A stretch of DNA of 35,020 nt from Chloroflexota bacterium (GTDB lineage Bacteria > Chloroflexota > Anaerolineae > CG2-30-64-16). The translations under genes and the position numbers were made by a program. Of the stretch, positions 8,901 through 16,886 are shown one piece after another (positions within the stretch are counted from its first letter, which is position 1; each line of letters opens with the position of its first letter). Below the pieces are notes generated by a model that was given only the letters and a program-made list of their open reading frames with translations, had not been told where the DNA came from and made no database searches. Location of the stretch: NCBI GenBank assembly GCA_029555885.1, contig JAKPQT010000744.1, forward strand, positions 1-35,020. Direction: 5' to 3'.

Positions 8901-9027
8901 ACAGGAGCAGCAGGCCGCCCCTTCGACTGAGCGCGCGGCTGTGCCTGGCTATGCCTGACCCTGACGCCCTCGGCTGAGGGTGCTCGACCGTTGCCTCAGA
9001 TCTGAAACGCGCCCCCAAACGCGTCAT
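5950..9027 (-). CDS. Very large GT39-like glycosyltransferase with three C-terminal beta-domains
   Basis: 1025 residues from an ATG at 9027 that overlaps the upstream stop by four bases; the frame extends to 9138 but that would overlap the neighbour by over 100 bases. The layout is typical of PMT/ArnT-like GT39: a first membrane helix (about 38-50), DVWWDEARNIE (59-69), DIHPPVYFYLLHGW (85-98), then EAQEARMYTM, followed by repeated membrane segments to about residue 500. From about 595 the protein is soluble and holds three beta-domains (about 595-735, 755-880, 895-1025), the last ending in a GWLAGEVLADAY... GTYTVIVKLYD pattern. Three repeats are embedded in frame (residues about 13-37, 178-198, 344-363). 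Predicted to transfer a lipid-linked sugar outside the membrane; substrate unknown. Confidence 0.8.
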   Translation of the reverse strand: MTRLGARFRSEATVEHPQPRASGSGIARHSRALSRRGGLLLLLLLAAFALRLYRLDLQDVWWDEARNIEVAARPVAEIATAGELDIHPPVYFYLLHGWMGWVGGSAFAIRFLSAWFGVLFIALMYALGRRTGGPWAGAGTAIAAAFLPFLLGEAQEARMYTMTLAWLAAAALVVPAALAPSETGQSGGKRAPAGLRPSRRQSILWIAFAVFSALALLTHYAAVFALVPLWGWAGLRALFALPRGWVYIWLRLRPLLLAGLLTVLLCLPGVPVALRQIPGYRNPNLVVPQVSGFLAELARVYSLGEHFDPVQARPWMLALGVLLAGGWVAALMGSLRQHLRRTRKHPERVHGSTPPTYNGQSKDADLWPWISPMLLALLWAVVPLLIYYLVISDRATSATRYISVALPGWLLLAGLALAGWARLHRGLGLLAAAAFVAMMVPGLHTDLTDTRFFRDDTRGLIAWLDEHTDPARDLILVDQRYPFGFYYDRWNSLAGGFPPAEPANRTPAQYLFVDLNTLADRLTRLTQGRVRVYWVRWFESDTDPRGALPFMLEKFGTQEGEATFRGYTLTWYAIAPDTRFELAQSLAAADARFGNQVRLDGSAFGGHGAGPASTLDEVRAATAPADRPVWAVVRWAPLPGASAPETALRQGLKATLVLEDANGLIVAQDDRPIVNDRHLAPAQWTADARPLGVFLLHPEPATAPGRYTLKLAVYDPVTLAQLPAAGPRTEGTFVTLGEMTLTRATRPAAVEELPLDAPLSFSWRGLRLLGRGPLPATLSPGDRLAVDLYWQAEQAPLPEMQAQFELLPLAAEPSATPVTHAAALANGYTPDAWAAGETVRDRQVWRLPSDAANGAYRLVLRLLAGDETSPAIELGQTEIAGRAHSFEPPVTMERTSGATFGALGRLLGYDGPVITGETLALTLYWQALGRSASPHNVSVQLLDASGVLAAQRDQPPGDGAYPTTGWLAGEVLADAYRFDLPPDLPSGTYTVIVKLYDAASFAPLPVSLPDGSAAGEYLRIAEIER
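7938..7996. repeat. GCATCCT-family repeat inside the 1025-residue GT-C gene
   Basis: GCATCCTTCGACTG at the left end and CCGCTCAGGATGC at the right end match the ends of the other family members. It encodes the hydrophilic insert HPERVHG...QSKDADLW between two membrane segments. Confidence 0.7.
8433..8494. repeat. 25-nt imperfect inverted repeat (GGTCGGAGACCGGCC type) in the GT-C gene
   Basis: Arms 8433-8457 and 8470-8494 pair with three mismatches around a 12-nt spacer. It is a different family from the neighbouring elements and is read in frame as ETGQSGGKRAPAGLRPSRR. Confidence 0.8.
8917..8986. repeat. Repeat CCCTTCGACTGAG...CTGAGGGTGCTCG near the GT-C N-terminus
   Basis: It closely matches the copy at 938-1005, including an inner GCCTGGCTATGCCTG segment. 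It supplies residues about 13-37 of the host protein, ahead of the first membrane helix. Confidence 0.75.
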
Positions 9028-11402
9028 CGAACCGTCACCGTACCGAGCAAGACGCTCTGGTTCTGCACCGTCCGGTCGCTGGCGACGACGGGCAGTCGCG
9101 CCTCCCCGGCGCTTTCGCTCGGATATAGGCCCGCCCACAGCCCGTAATCGCCCGCCGGCAGGTCGGCCGGCAGCGCCAAGACGAGTTCGCTCAAGACACG
9201 ATCGCCGGGCTGCCAGAAGGGCGTCGGGTAGCGGTTGGCCGCGGGCGGCTCGTCGAAACCCGCCAGGCGTGTCCCATTCGCGTCCAGCAGGTGTACGAAC
9301 GCGGTGTAATCCTCTTGCGGCGCGGCCTGTACCTCCCAGAGCAGCGCAACCGGCAGCTCACCGCCCGCGCTGGCCGCGGCAGGCACGCGCTGGCCGGTCA
9401 ACCGGATGCCGTCACCGAACGTCACCTCGACCGGCAGCAGCCCGCTGTTTGCGCGGGTAGGTGGCCGGGCAGGGATCACATCGACCTGGCCGACCATCGG
9501 CGAAGCGGGCGCGCCGTCTGCGCTGTATGCCTGCAACGGCGCCGCTGTATCCTCGGGCCGCGCAAACGTAACATACACCGAGGCTCTCAGGGGGGATCGC
9601 TGATCGATTGGCTGACTGATGAGAACCTCGTAATGATCCTCGTAGATGTGGCCCGGCTCCCACATGCTCGTCGGGAGCCGTCCCCACCCCGGATGCGTGG
9701 TGACGTTGCCGATGGCGCGGCCGTTCTCATCCAGCAGCTGCAAGACCAGGAACAGGTTGGTCTCCAGCCGGTGTGGCGCGGCCAGGTACAGTGTCACCGG
9801 CACGCTCTCGCCAGGACGGAAACGCCCGTCTGGCAGGGCAATGCCCGCCAGTTCCACCTGCTCGTCATAGACGAGTTGCATCTCCTGCACGCCATCAGGC
9901 AACGCCGCCACGGCTTGAGGCGGTCGATATGCCGCGGGCAGCACGACCAACAAGCTGTAAAGCGAGCACGCGACGAGCGCGGCCGGCAGCAGGCCGAGCG
10001 CGGGCAGAGGCCACCGGCGCGGCAGCCGGCTCGCCCAATATCCCAACCCTGCGATGAGCAACGTCGCGAACGCGCTCAGCATCGGGAAGAGCAGGCGGCC
10101 CTGGCTGCTGGTGGCGAACGTCGACCAATAGACCATGAATGCGACCAGAATGACCACCCAGATGCCGAGAAAGAACCTGACCCGCGCGACCGGCGCGTCG
10201 AGCCAGCCGCGCCCGTCGCGCCGCCATCCCTGGATGCCCGAGACGGCCAGCCCGGCGAAGGCCAGCAGCGTGACCGCGTCGAGTGTCTTGTAGATCCAGC
10301 CGGGCAGCGGGATATTGAACCAGCCGAACAGCCCCCAAAACGAGTACCGCAGGCCGTTCATCTCGCCGACAAAGCCGTTCCAGGTGCGCGGGGTGGTCCG
10401 CAGGCCGGTGATAGTCAGCAGCCGGTTGGCTGCCAGCCATTCGCCGTAGAGCACGTCGTTGCGCCAGTACCACCAGCCAGCCACCGCGACGGCGGGCACG
10501 GCAACGAGCGCCGCCGCGACCGCGAACAGCCGCCACGACCGCCGCTGCCAGGCGGTCCACAGGATGGTAAGGCCCGCGGGCGCGAGGAGCACAAGCCCTT
10601 GCAGCTTGCTCAGCGCGGCCAGACCCAGTAGCAGGCCCAATACGCCCCACTCCCACCAGCCGACCGGTGTCCGGGCGTCCCGTACGACAAGGCGCGCGAG
10701 CCAATAGATGACCGCCAGGCTGACCACGGTGATCATGCTGTCGTTCGAGACCGAGCTGAAGATGAACGCCACCTGCGGGATGACCGTCACCAGGAGGGTA
10801 GTTAGCACCGGCAGCGGAGACCTCAGCGGGAACGCCAGGCGGGCGGTCAGGTAGATCAACAGCAGCCCCAGACAACCCAGCGCCAGGGAGAACCAGCGCC
10901 CCACATGCACTGCGAGGTTGGTCCCGCGCAGCGGCAGAGGCCGGCTGCTGTAGAGCATCAGGTTCTTGTTGCCGGGCGAAAGCGGCACACCGAGATTCAC
11001 CTGGGGGTTCTGCACGTTGAGCCGGTCGAAATCGCTCTGGTCGATGCCCGCGATGAGCCGGCCCAGCAGGAAGTAGTAGAGCGGCGCCTGCGTGCCCTCG
11101 TGTAGCCACGGCCCAGTCGCCTCGATCGTCTGCACCGGCAGCGGGTTGCCCTGCGCCAGATGTCGCGCAAATGCGTAGTGATACACCTCGTCGGGCTTCT
11201 CGAAGGGCGGCACGACAAGGCTGTACCAGAGGCCCAGGCCGATGAAGAGCAGGGCAACCGCCGCCAGCAGCCCGCGTTCGGCGCGTGAATTGGACCGGCC
11301 GGGGGTGCCAGACTGTTGCCAGGGTGAGACCTGCGGGGCCGAGCTGGTGCTCGGCGGTCCGCCTGGCTGTGGATTCCGCCTGCGATTGCGTTCAGGGCAC
11401 AT
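9024..11402 (-). CDS. GT-C-type membrane protein (DUF2142-like) with two C-terminal beta-domains
   Basis: 792 residues. A Ser/Pro-rich N-terminus is followed by a membrane helix (about 44-63), then VVPPFEKPDEVYHYAFARHL (about 63-82), the DUF2142-like acidic loop, and TQAPLYYFLLG. About ten further membrane segments reach residue 500. Two soluble beta-domains follow (about 510-640 and 660-792); the second carries YTAFVHLLDANG, TPFWQPGDRV and GDYGLWAGLYP, the pattern shared across this cluster. The ATG overlaps the upstream gene by 11 bases and the stop overlaps the next start by four, so the reading frames are tightly coupled. Probably an extracytoplasmic sugar transferase of a surface glycan pathway; the reaction is not determined. 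Confidence 0.75.
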   Translation of the reverse strand: MCPERNRRRNPQPGGPPSTSSAPQVSPWQQSGTPGRSNSRAERGLLAAVALLFIGLGLWYSLVVPPFEKPDEVYHYAFARHLAQGNPLPVQTIEATGPWLHEGTQAPLYYFLLGRLIAGIDQSDFDRLNVQNPQVNLGVPLSPGNKNLMLYSSRPLPLRGTNLAVHVGRWFSLALGCLGLLLIYLTARLAFPLRSPLPVLTTLLVTVIPQVAFIFSSVSNDSMITVVSLAVIYWLARLVVRDARTPVGWWEWGVLGLLLGLAALSKLQGLVLLAPAGLTILWTAWQRRSWRLFAVAAALVAVPAVAVAGWWYWRNDVLYGEWLAANRLLTITGLRTTPRTWNGFVGEMNGLRYSFWGLFGWFNIPLPGWIYKTLDAVTLLAFAGLAVSGIQGWRRDGRGWLDAPVARVRFFLGIWVVILVAFMVYWSTFATSSQGRLLFPMLSAFATLLIAGLGYWASRLPRRWPLPALGLLPAALVACSLYSLLVVLPAAYRPPQAVAALPDGVQEMQLVYDEQVELAGIALPDGRFRPGESVPVTLYLAAPHRLETNLFLVLQLLDENGRAIGNVTTHPGWGRLPTSMWEPGHIYEDHYEVLISQPIDQRSPLRASVYVTFARPEDTAAPLQAYSADGAPASPMVGQVDVIPARPPTRANSGLLPVEVTFGDGIRLTGQRVPAAASAGGELPVALLWEVQAAPQEDYTAFVHLLDANGTRLAGFDEPPAANRYPTPFWQPGDRVLSELVLALPADLPAGDYGLWAGLYPSESAGEARLPVVASDRTVQNQSVLLGTVTVR

Positions 11403-13449
11403 AGGGTAACAGGAGAGTCTGGCCGTCCGCAGCGACCAGGGCCGGGTCCGCCTCCGTCAGGGGCAACTTTTCCAGGGTTTCGGCATCATAGACCTGCAGC
11501 GCGAGCCGCACCTCCCCGGGCGGGGCGGGCTCTGCTGTGCGGGGCGGCAGTTCGCTATACTCGACAATCGTCTGGCCCAGCCCCCACATCGTCGTCGGCA
11601 GGAGGCCGTGATACGGCTCGCGTTCGGTGTGACCCGCGGCGGGCAGCGGTGCGCCGTCCGCGCCTGTCCAGCGCAGGATGTACTTGTAGCGCCGGTCCAT
11701 GGCCTGTGCGGGCTGCCAGTAGAGGGTCACGGGCGTGGCGCTCGCCGCGCTCAACGGCTGGCCGGTGTCGTACCCGCTGAGGCGGACGCGCTCACCGAAG
11801 ACCGCGCTCACCGGATGCTGCACGGCTGCGGGAAGGGCAGGGAGGACGGGCGCCTGCGGCAGGTACAGCTTGAGCCACAGGAGCGTGTTGGATTCGTAGC
11901 CGTTGTCCTGCACCAGGAAGGCATTGGCGGAGAGCCACTCGCGCGCTTCCTGCTGGAAGGGGCTGAGCGGCACCATGCCGGAGGCGACCAGCCAGATGCG
12001 GCGGTGACGGCCCAACATCGCCCGCAAGCGCGCCTCGGTGACCTCCCACGGCGCGCCGAGTTGCGGGAGGCTCTGCCAGGCATTGCGCGGTTCATCCGCG
12101 GCCAGGGCTTCGGCAGGCACCGCGCGTGCCAGCAGGTCCAGGGGGAGGTAGTGGCGGTACAGGCGCACCATCTCCGTCGGCACCATGACCAGCCCATCGC
12201 CCGGCTGCAACGCGGCAGCCAGGTCCACGCCCACGGCCACGAAGTGGTCTTTGGCATACTCAGGCGAATAGTAATAGTTGTAGGTGCTGTACGCGCTGCC
12301 CACAAGGAGCAGGACTCCCAATGCTATCGCGCCCCAGCGCCGGAAGTGCCACACGGCCGCGAGACCGCCGGCCACCAACAGCAGGAATGCGCCGCTGATG
12401 AGGCTCAGGTGTCGCGCGTTCATGTAGGCCGGCTGCACCCACTGGATGACCTGAAGCAGCAGGATGGGCAGCAGCAGGAATGCGGGCAGGAACCAGGCTT
12501 CCGGATTGGTCAGCCGGCCACGGCGCAGCGGCCACGCAATCCCGATGATTGCCAGGGCCGCAAAGACCAGGTCGAGCCACAGAACCCGGCTGACATCCAC
12601 GCTGAGCCCCAGGCTGAAGGCGTTCAGCAGGTCGCGCGCCATGACCGGCAGCGAGACGACGGGAAAGTTCGTCCCGGCGCCCGGGCTCTTCAGCACGAGG
12701 CGGTCCAGCGCCCAGGCAATGAGTGCGCCGGCCGCCAGCAGACCCACGACGACCAGGCCGGCCTGCCGGCGGCTCCGTGCGGCCAGTCGCACGAGCACGA
12801 TGATGGCATGGACCGGCAGGATGAGCACGGCCAGATAGTGCGTGCCCAGCAACAACAGGAGCGTAACCAGATAGCCGAGGAGGTATCGCCGCGCCGCGGG
12901 CCGGGAGTCCTCGGCCCACCCGCGCAGCAGAAGGTAGGAGCTCACCAGCGCGAGCAGCGGCACGAGCGAATACATACGCACTTCGCGCCCGTACCATAGA
13001 TAGAAGGGATTGGCCGCAGCGAGCAGCGCGGCCCATATTGCCGCGCCAGAGGGCAGGACGCGGCGGCGGACCAACAGCCGGGCCAACGCCCAGGCAGCCG
13101 GTATGAGCAGCGTGGCCGCGGCCACGGATGGGAAGCGCAGGACGAAGTCGCTTTGCCCGGCCACACGCATCAGCCCACCGAGCAAGAGGAAGTAGACGAA
13201 CGGGTGCTGGTCGAACGAGAGCGTCTGCGTGATGCCGTCGTCGAAGACGAAGTGGCCCAGGAGCAGGTCGGCCAGCGACGACTCGGCGCGCTGGAGACTC
13301 AGGCTTTCGTCCCACCACAGGCTCTTGGCATCCACCCGCCAGAGCAGACGCGCAAAGGCGACCAGGATCAGCACGACGAGCAGCCAGCGAACCAGACGCC
13401 TGGCCGATGCCTGCGCGGCCCCCTCGCGCAAGTAGCTCCCCGTGTTCAT
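11392..13449 (-). CDS. GT39-like membrane glycosyltransferase with C-terminal beta-domain
   Basis: 685 residues from the ATG at 13449, four bases after the upstream stop; the frame extends to 13503 but would run into that gene. A first helix (about 20-36) is followed by DAKSLWWDESLSLQRAE (40-56) and FDQHPFVYFLLLGG (79-92), then YGREVRMYSLVP. This is the standard order of GT39/ArnT-like enzymes, where the acidic residues of the first periplasmic loop act in catalysis. Multiple membrane segments follow. The last 135 residues (FGERVRLSGYD... TTMWGLGQTIVEY... LALQVYDAETLEKLPL) are the shared beta-domain. The strong GT39 hallmarks make the family call firmer here than for the DUF2142-like neighbours. 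Confidence 0.82.
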   Translation of the reverse strand: MNTGSYLREGAAQASARRLVRWLLVVLILVAFARLLWRVDAKSLWWDESLSLQRAESSLADLLLGHFVFDDGITQTLSFDQHPFVYFLLLGGLMRVAGQSDFVLRFPSVAAATLLIPAAWALARLLVRRRVLPSGAAIWAALLAAANPFYLWYGREVRMYSLVPLLALVSSYLLLRGWAEDSRPAARRYLLGYLVTLLLLLGTHYLAVLILPVHAIIVLVRLAARSRRQAGLVVVGLLAAGALIAWALDRLVLKSPGAGTNFPVVSLPVMARDLLNAFSLGLSVDVSRVLWLDLVFAALAIIGIAWPLRRGRLTNPEAWFLPAFLLLPILLLQVIQWVQPAYMNARHLSLISGAFLLLVAGGLAAVWHFRRWGAIALGVLLLVGSAYSTYNYYYSPEYAKDHFVAVGVDLAAALQPGDGLVMVPTEMVRLYRHYLPLDLLARAVPAEALAADEPRNAWQSLPQLGAPWEVTEARLRAMLGRHRRIWLVASGMVPLSPFQQEAREWLSANAFLVQDNGYESNTLLWLKLYLPQAPVLPALPAAVQHPVSAVFGERVRLSGYDTGQPLSAASATPVTLYWQPAQAMDRRYKYILRWTGADGAPLPAAGHTEREPYHGLLPTTMWGLGQTIVEYSELPPRTAEPAPPGEVRLALQVYDAETLEKLPLTEADPALVAADGQTLLLPYVP

Positions 13450-13453
13450 GCCG

Positions 13454-14674
13454 CTACCGACCCAACTGGCCGTACAGGTCGAGATGCCGCCGCGCGATGA
13501 CATCCCAGGCGAACGCGCGCGCCAGCGTGGCGGACGCAGCGCCGAGACGCGTGCGCAATCCGTCCTCGGTCATCAGGCGGGTGACTGCCGCGGCCAGTGC
13601 CGCGGGGTCATCCGGCGGCAGCAGCAGCGCGCTCTCGCCGTTGACCGGCAGCGGGAAGAGGCCGGGGTCGGCGCGCACGGCGGCCGGGACTTCGGTGCTC
13701 ACGATGGGCAGGCCGTGGGCCAGCGCGGCCATCAGGCTGCCGTGGCGGAGCGAGGCGCCCTCCCGATAGGGCAGGACCGCGCAGTCCGCCGCGAGCAGGT
13801 TGGCCGACACCTCCGGCGGATCGGTGAAGCCAGTCCACTGCACGCGCTCGGCCAGCCCCAACTCCGCAATCAACGCCTCGACCTTTGCCAGGTATGCAAG
13901 GTTGGTCGGGTCGCTCGCGCCGACCTTGCCGCCCACCATGAGCAGCCGCGCGGGACGGCCCGCACGCACCAGCTCCGCAAGGCAGCGGATGAGCGTCTCT
14001 CCGCCCTTGCCCGCGTTGAGGAAGCCGAAATAGCCGAGCAGCCAGGTGTCACGGTCCGCGCCCCAGCGCGCCCGCTGGCGGTCGCGCTCATAGCCAGGCG
14101 GCGGCTCGCACTGGATGTTGCTCCCGATGGGAATCGGGTGGAGCTTGCCTGTCAACCCCGCGGCCTGCAGGCGCACCCAGTCCGCCGGGTTGGTCACGAC
14201 GTTCGCGTCGCTGTGCCGCGCCAGCGCCAGCACGGCCTGGTGGCGCAGCGGGCCGGCCTTCGGGAACAGGTAAGGGAAACGGAGATCGTGAAAGGTGGTC
14301 AACGTGCACGGCGGCGCGCCGTGCCCTGGCGGCCGCCCGCGCACCCGGCGCAGCCGCCAGGGCAGCAGGTTGACCGCCGCACGCAGCCCATAGGCTGCGG
14401 ACTGGTACTGGATATGCACGATGTCGGGTTGCAGTTCGCGGATGGCGTGCAGGGTGTAGCCCCAGAGCGCCCAACCGGTGCTCGTCATCACCGCATGGAC
14501 GGTCGGCTCGTATGCTGCGGAGGGCGCGCGCAGATGGTCGCCGCCCGCATCGGCGTGGGTCAGCACGTGGACGTCTGCGCCGAGTTGGCCCAACGCCTGG
14601 CCCAGGCGCCGGGTGTAGTCGCCCACACCGCCCTGCATGGCAGGATATTCGCCGGTGACGAAGAGGATGCGCAT
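13454..14674 (-). CDS. GT4-family (GT-B fold) glycosyltransferase
   Basis: 406 residues from the ATG at 14674 (MRILFVTGEYP), chosen because GAGG lies five bases upstream; a GTG five codons earlier is possible. The N-terminal half has the GGVGDYTRRLGQALGQLGA glycine loop of GT4 enzymes. The C-terminal half has LLGYFGFLNAGKG, LLMVGG, VQWTGF and CAVLPYREGASLRHGSLM, the nucleotide-sugar binding side. The second glutamate of the classic E-x7-E motif is not evident: the region reads EGASLRHGSL. No membrane segment, so it acts on the cytoplasmic face. It sits 21 bases after a GT2 gene and directly before the GT-C genes, which suggests stepwise assembly of a lipid-linked glycan. Sugar specificity unknown. 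Confidence 0.85.
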   Translation of the reverse strand: MRILFVTGEYPAMQGGVGDYTRRLGQALGQLGADVHVLTHADAGGDHLRAPSAAYEPTVHAVMTSTGWALWGYTLHAIRELQPDIVHIQYQSAAYGLRAAVNLLPWRLRRVRGRPPGHGAPPCTLTTFHDLRFPYLFPKAGPLRHQAVLALARHSDANVVTNPADWVRLQAAGLTGKLHPIPIGSNIQCEPPPGYERDRQRARWGADRDTWLLGYFGFLNAGKGGETLIRCLAELVRAGRPARLLMVGGKVGASDPTNLAYLAKVEALIAELGLAERVQWTGFTDPPEVSANLLAADCAVLPYREGASLRHGSLMAALAHGLPIVSTEVPAAVRADPGLFPLPVNGESALLLPPDDPAALAAAVTRLMTEDGLRTRLGAASATLARAFAWDVIARRHLDLYGQLGR

Positions 14675-14695
14675 AGGGCCTCGTATCACAGAGAG

Positions 14696-15730
14696 TCAGC
14701 GCAGGCCGGACGCCGGGCGCAGGCCGGAGGCCGGCCGGAGGCCGGACTTGAGCAACTGACGGTATGCGGCCAGCCGTTCGCGCCGCAGCGCGCGGCGGGA
14801 GCCCAGCAGCCACTTGCCTGCTTCCAGAAGCCATTCTACGGCAAACATGCCGAGCACGACAAGCCGCACCGTTTCGGCAGCCGCGCGGCCGTGGAACTTG
14901 CGGAAATAGCGCACCCGGCTCCGGTGAAAGCGGATGTGTCGTGCGGCCACGACCTGCTCCGACGACTTCCCTTCATAGTGGATGATCTCCGCGGTGGGCA
15001 GATAGACCGTCTGCCAGCCGGCGAGCGCCGCGCGACGGCACCAGTCCAGTTCCTCGGAGTACATGAAGTACCCCTCGTCGAACCCGCCGATTTCGTCCAG
15101 CACCGCGCGGCGGGTCAGGAGCGCCGCGCCGACGACCCAATCCACGTGAGTTGCAGGTTGGAAAGTTGAAGGTTGAAACTTGTCAACCTTCAACTTGTAA
15201 CCTGGGACTTGCAACCCGCCGTCCTCCATCCGGTACGCCCGCGCCCAGGGGTTGTCCGGCCAGTGCCAGGCCAGGGGGGTGCTTTCGAACAGTACAGTCG
15301 TCACCGTGGGGAAACGGCGCGCCGAAGACTGGAGGCTGCCGTCGCCGTAGCGCAGCCGCGGTCCGAGCGCGCCCACTTTGGGATGCGCTTCCATGTAGGC
15401 GACCATGGTAGACAGCGCGCCGGGCGAGACGACAGTATCGGGATTGAGGAACAGCACATAACGCCCGCGTGCCAGCGCCAGTCCCTGGTTGTTGCCGCCG
15501 GTGAACCCGCGATTCTCCTGGTTGGCGATCAACTGCACCGCGGGGAACTCAGCCGCGACCATCGCCGCGCTGCCGTCGGCGGACGCGTTATCCACGACGA
15601 TCACTTCAACGGTCAGCAAGGGGCCTTCAGCCGAGGCCGCGGCCCCCGCGGCCAACGAGGCCAGGCATGCGCGCAGCAGGTCGCGCACGTTCCAGCTTAC
15701 GATGATGATGGAGAGGTCAGGGGCTGTCAC
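14696..15730 (-). CDS. GT2-family (GT-A fold) glycosyltransferase, rhamnosyltransferase-like
   Basis: 344 residues, GTG start overlapping the upstream stop (GTGA). N-terminal SIIIVSWNVRDLLRACLASL, VIVVDNASADGS, NRGFTGGNNQGL and VLFLNPDT (DxD-like) are the GT2 donor-site motifs. VDWVVGAALLTRRAVLDEIGGFDE and FMYSEELDWCRR form the acceptor half, as in WbbL/RfbN-type rhamnosyltransferases. With GDP-rhamnose genes upstream, rhamnose transfer is a reasonable guess only. Two oddities: a heptamer inverted repeat (15150-15215) inserts about 23 residues (residues about 171-194) just before the VDW motif, and the C-terminus is a tandem GLRPAS repeat encoded by 14699-14745. Confidence 0.85.
   Translation of the reverse strand: MTAPDLSIIIVSWNVRDLLRACLASLAAGAAASAEGPLLTVEVIVVDNASADGSAAMVAAEFPAVQLIANQENRGFTGGNNQGLALARGRYVLFLNPDTVVSPGALSTMVAYMEAHPKVGALGPRLRYGDGSLQSSARRFPTVTTVLFESTPLAWHWPDNPWARAYRMEDGGLQVPGYKLKVDKFQPSTFQPATHVDWVVGAALLTRRAVLDEIGGFDEGYFMYSEELDWCRRAALAGWQTVYLPTAEIIHYEGKSSEQVVAARHIRFHRSRVRYFRKFHGRAAAETVRLVVLGMFAVEWLLEAGKWLLGSRRALRRERLAAYRQLLKSGLRPASGLRPASGLR
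14699..14745. repeat. GC-rich tandem repeat (GCAGGCCGGA/CGCCGGGC units) at the GT2 3' end
   Basis: Imperfect short direct repeats built on GGCCGGA. They translate to the three-fold tail GLRPASGLRPASGLR, which is beyond the normal family C-terminus. Confidence 0.7.
15150..15215. repeat. Heptamer-built inverted repeat inside the GT2 gene
   Basis: The perfect 14-bp inner stem AAGTTGAAGGTTGA (15163-15176) pairs with 15183-15196 around a 6-nt loop. Both arms continue outward in 7-nt units (GGTTGCA/AGTTGAA type). The architecture equals the elements at 22808 and 24202. Confidence 0.85.
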
Positions 15731-16731
15731 ACGTGTCGGGAAACCACAAAGTCGGCCAGATTCGTCAACGCCCGGCGGTAAACGTTGTCCGGGAACAGCG
15801 CCAGGTCCCGCTTGGCGCGCTCCGCAAACTCGCGCGCCTCCGCGGCCGACTGCGCCATCGCGTCCGATGCGCGCACCTGAGCAATCACATCGGCAATCGC
15901 TGCGCCGGCAGCCGCCGCGCCGGCGTCCGCGGTGCTGCCGTTGCTGCCCTGCGTGAGCAGCTCGATGACGCGCTCCGGATGCGGATGGCCCTGCAGGAAG
16001 TAGAAGAACGGCAGGGTCACGATGCCCTGGCGCAGGTCGCCGCCCACCGGCTTGCCCAGAGTCGCCTCGTTGCCCTCATAGTCCAGGATGTCATCGACAA
16101 TCTGGAAGGCCATCCCCAGGTGCTTGCCGTAGTCATCGAGCGCCTGCTCCTGCTCCGACGTGGCATCCGCCAGCATCGCGCCGGAGCGCGTCGCCGCGGC
16201 AAAGAGGGAGGCCGTCTTGGCAAAGATACGCGGGTAGTAGGCGTCTTTCGGCTGGCTCCACTCGCGGCTGGAGAAGAGCTGGCGCAGCTCGCCGTCTACG
16301 ATGGTGCGCAGCGTCTCCGCGAAGAGCTGCACCACGCGAATGTTCTCGGTCTCCGCCGCGAAGCCGGCGGCCCGCGCGAACAGATAATCGCCCGCCAGCA
16401 CGGTTGCGCCCTTGTTCCAGACTGCGTTGAGCGTTGTCACCCCGCGGCGCACCAGCGCGTTATCGATCAGATCATCATGGACGAGCGTGGCGTTGTGCAG
16501 CATCTCGACCGCGGCCGCCATCGCGATGACTTTTTCGGGGACCCGGTCGGCAAACAGGCCATGCGCGCCCAATGCCAGCGCAGGCCGCAGCCGCTTGCCG
16601 CCGCTCGCCAGCAATTGCAGGAACGCCTCAGCGAGCGGCGCGTAAGCCCCGGCGCCGATGGACCGCATCTTTTGCTCGACCTTGAGAAGGTCGTCTTGTA
16701 CCAGCTCGAGCAGTGTCACTTCTTTAATCAT
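15727..16731 (-). CDS. Long-chain polyprenyl diphosphate synthase (trans-isoprenyl)
   Basis: 334 residues from the ATG at 16731 (MIKEVTLLELV), supported by an upstream TAAGGA; the frame runs on to 16854 but that part lies in a palindromic repeat. GGKRLRPAL, HDDLIDNAL (first DDxxD, about residues 84-88) and FQIVDDILDYEG (second DDxxD, about 211-215) bind the Mg-diphosphate of the allylic and isopentenyl substrates. The pattern fits IspB/HepT-like synthases that add several isopentenyl units. The product could be the menaquinone side chain or the polyprenyl lipid carrier used by the GT-C enzymes downstream; its overlap with the GT2 gene makes the second reading attractive but unproven. Confidence 0.9.
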   Translation of the reverse strand: MIKEVTLLELVQDDLLKVEQKMRSIGAGAYAPLAEAFLQLLASGGKRLRPALALGAHGLFADRVPEKVIAMAAAVEMLHNATLVHDDLIDNALVRRGVTTLNAVWNKGATVLAGDYLFARAAGFAAETENIRVVQLFAETLRTIVDGELRQLFSSREWSQPKDAYYPRIFAKTASLFAAATRSGAMLADATSEQEQALDDYGKHLGMAFQIVDDILDYEGNEATLGKPVGGDLRQGIVTLPFFYFLQGHPHPERVIELLTQGSNGSTADAGAAAAGAAIADVIAQVRASDAMAQSAAEAREFAERAKRDLALFPDNVYRRALTNLADFVVSRHV

Positions 16732-16818
16732 GGGTTCCTTACGCCGAGCCACTGACTGCTGACCCACGCGGGCTGAGAATCTATCCGGGCCAGCGGCCGG
16801 GAGCCTATCCGCATCACT

Positions 16819-16870
16819 CGTAGCATAGCCCCTTGTGGGCGTTTTGGCGAGCACAAGGGCCTATGCTACG
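16819..16870. repeat. 19-nt inverted repeat CGTAGCATAG...CTATGCTACG between tatD and the prenyl synthase
   Basis: Arms 16819-16837 and 16852-16870 pair with one mismatch around a 14-nt loop. A diverged relative stands at 30318-30368. It separates tatD from the prenyl synthase by about 155 bases. No T-tract, so it is not a standard terminator. Confidence 0.85.
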
Positions 16871-16886
16871 CTGTTAGGATACACAG

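Noticed and set aside
13442..15169. 575-codon plus-strand open frame opposite the GT4 and GT2 genes
   Set aside because: It spans two real minus-strand genes and shows no start signal or motif.
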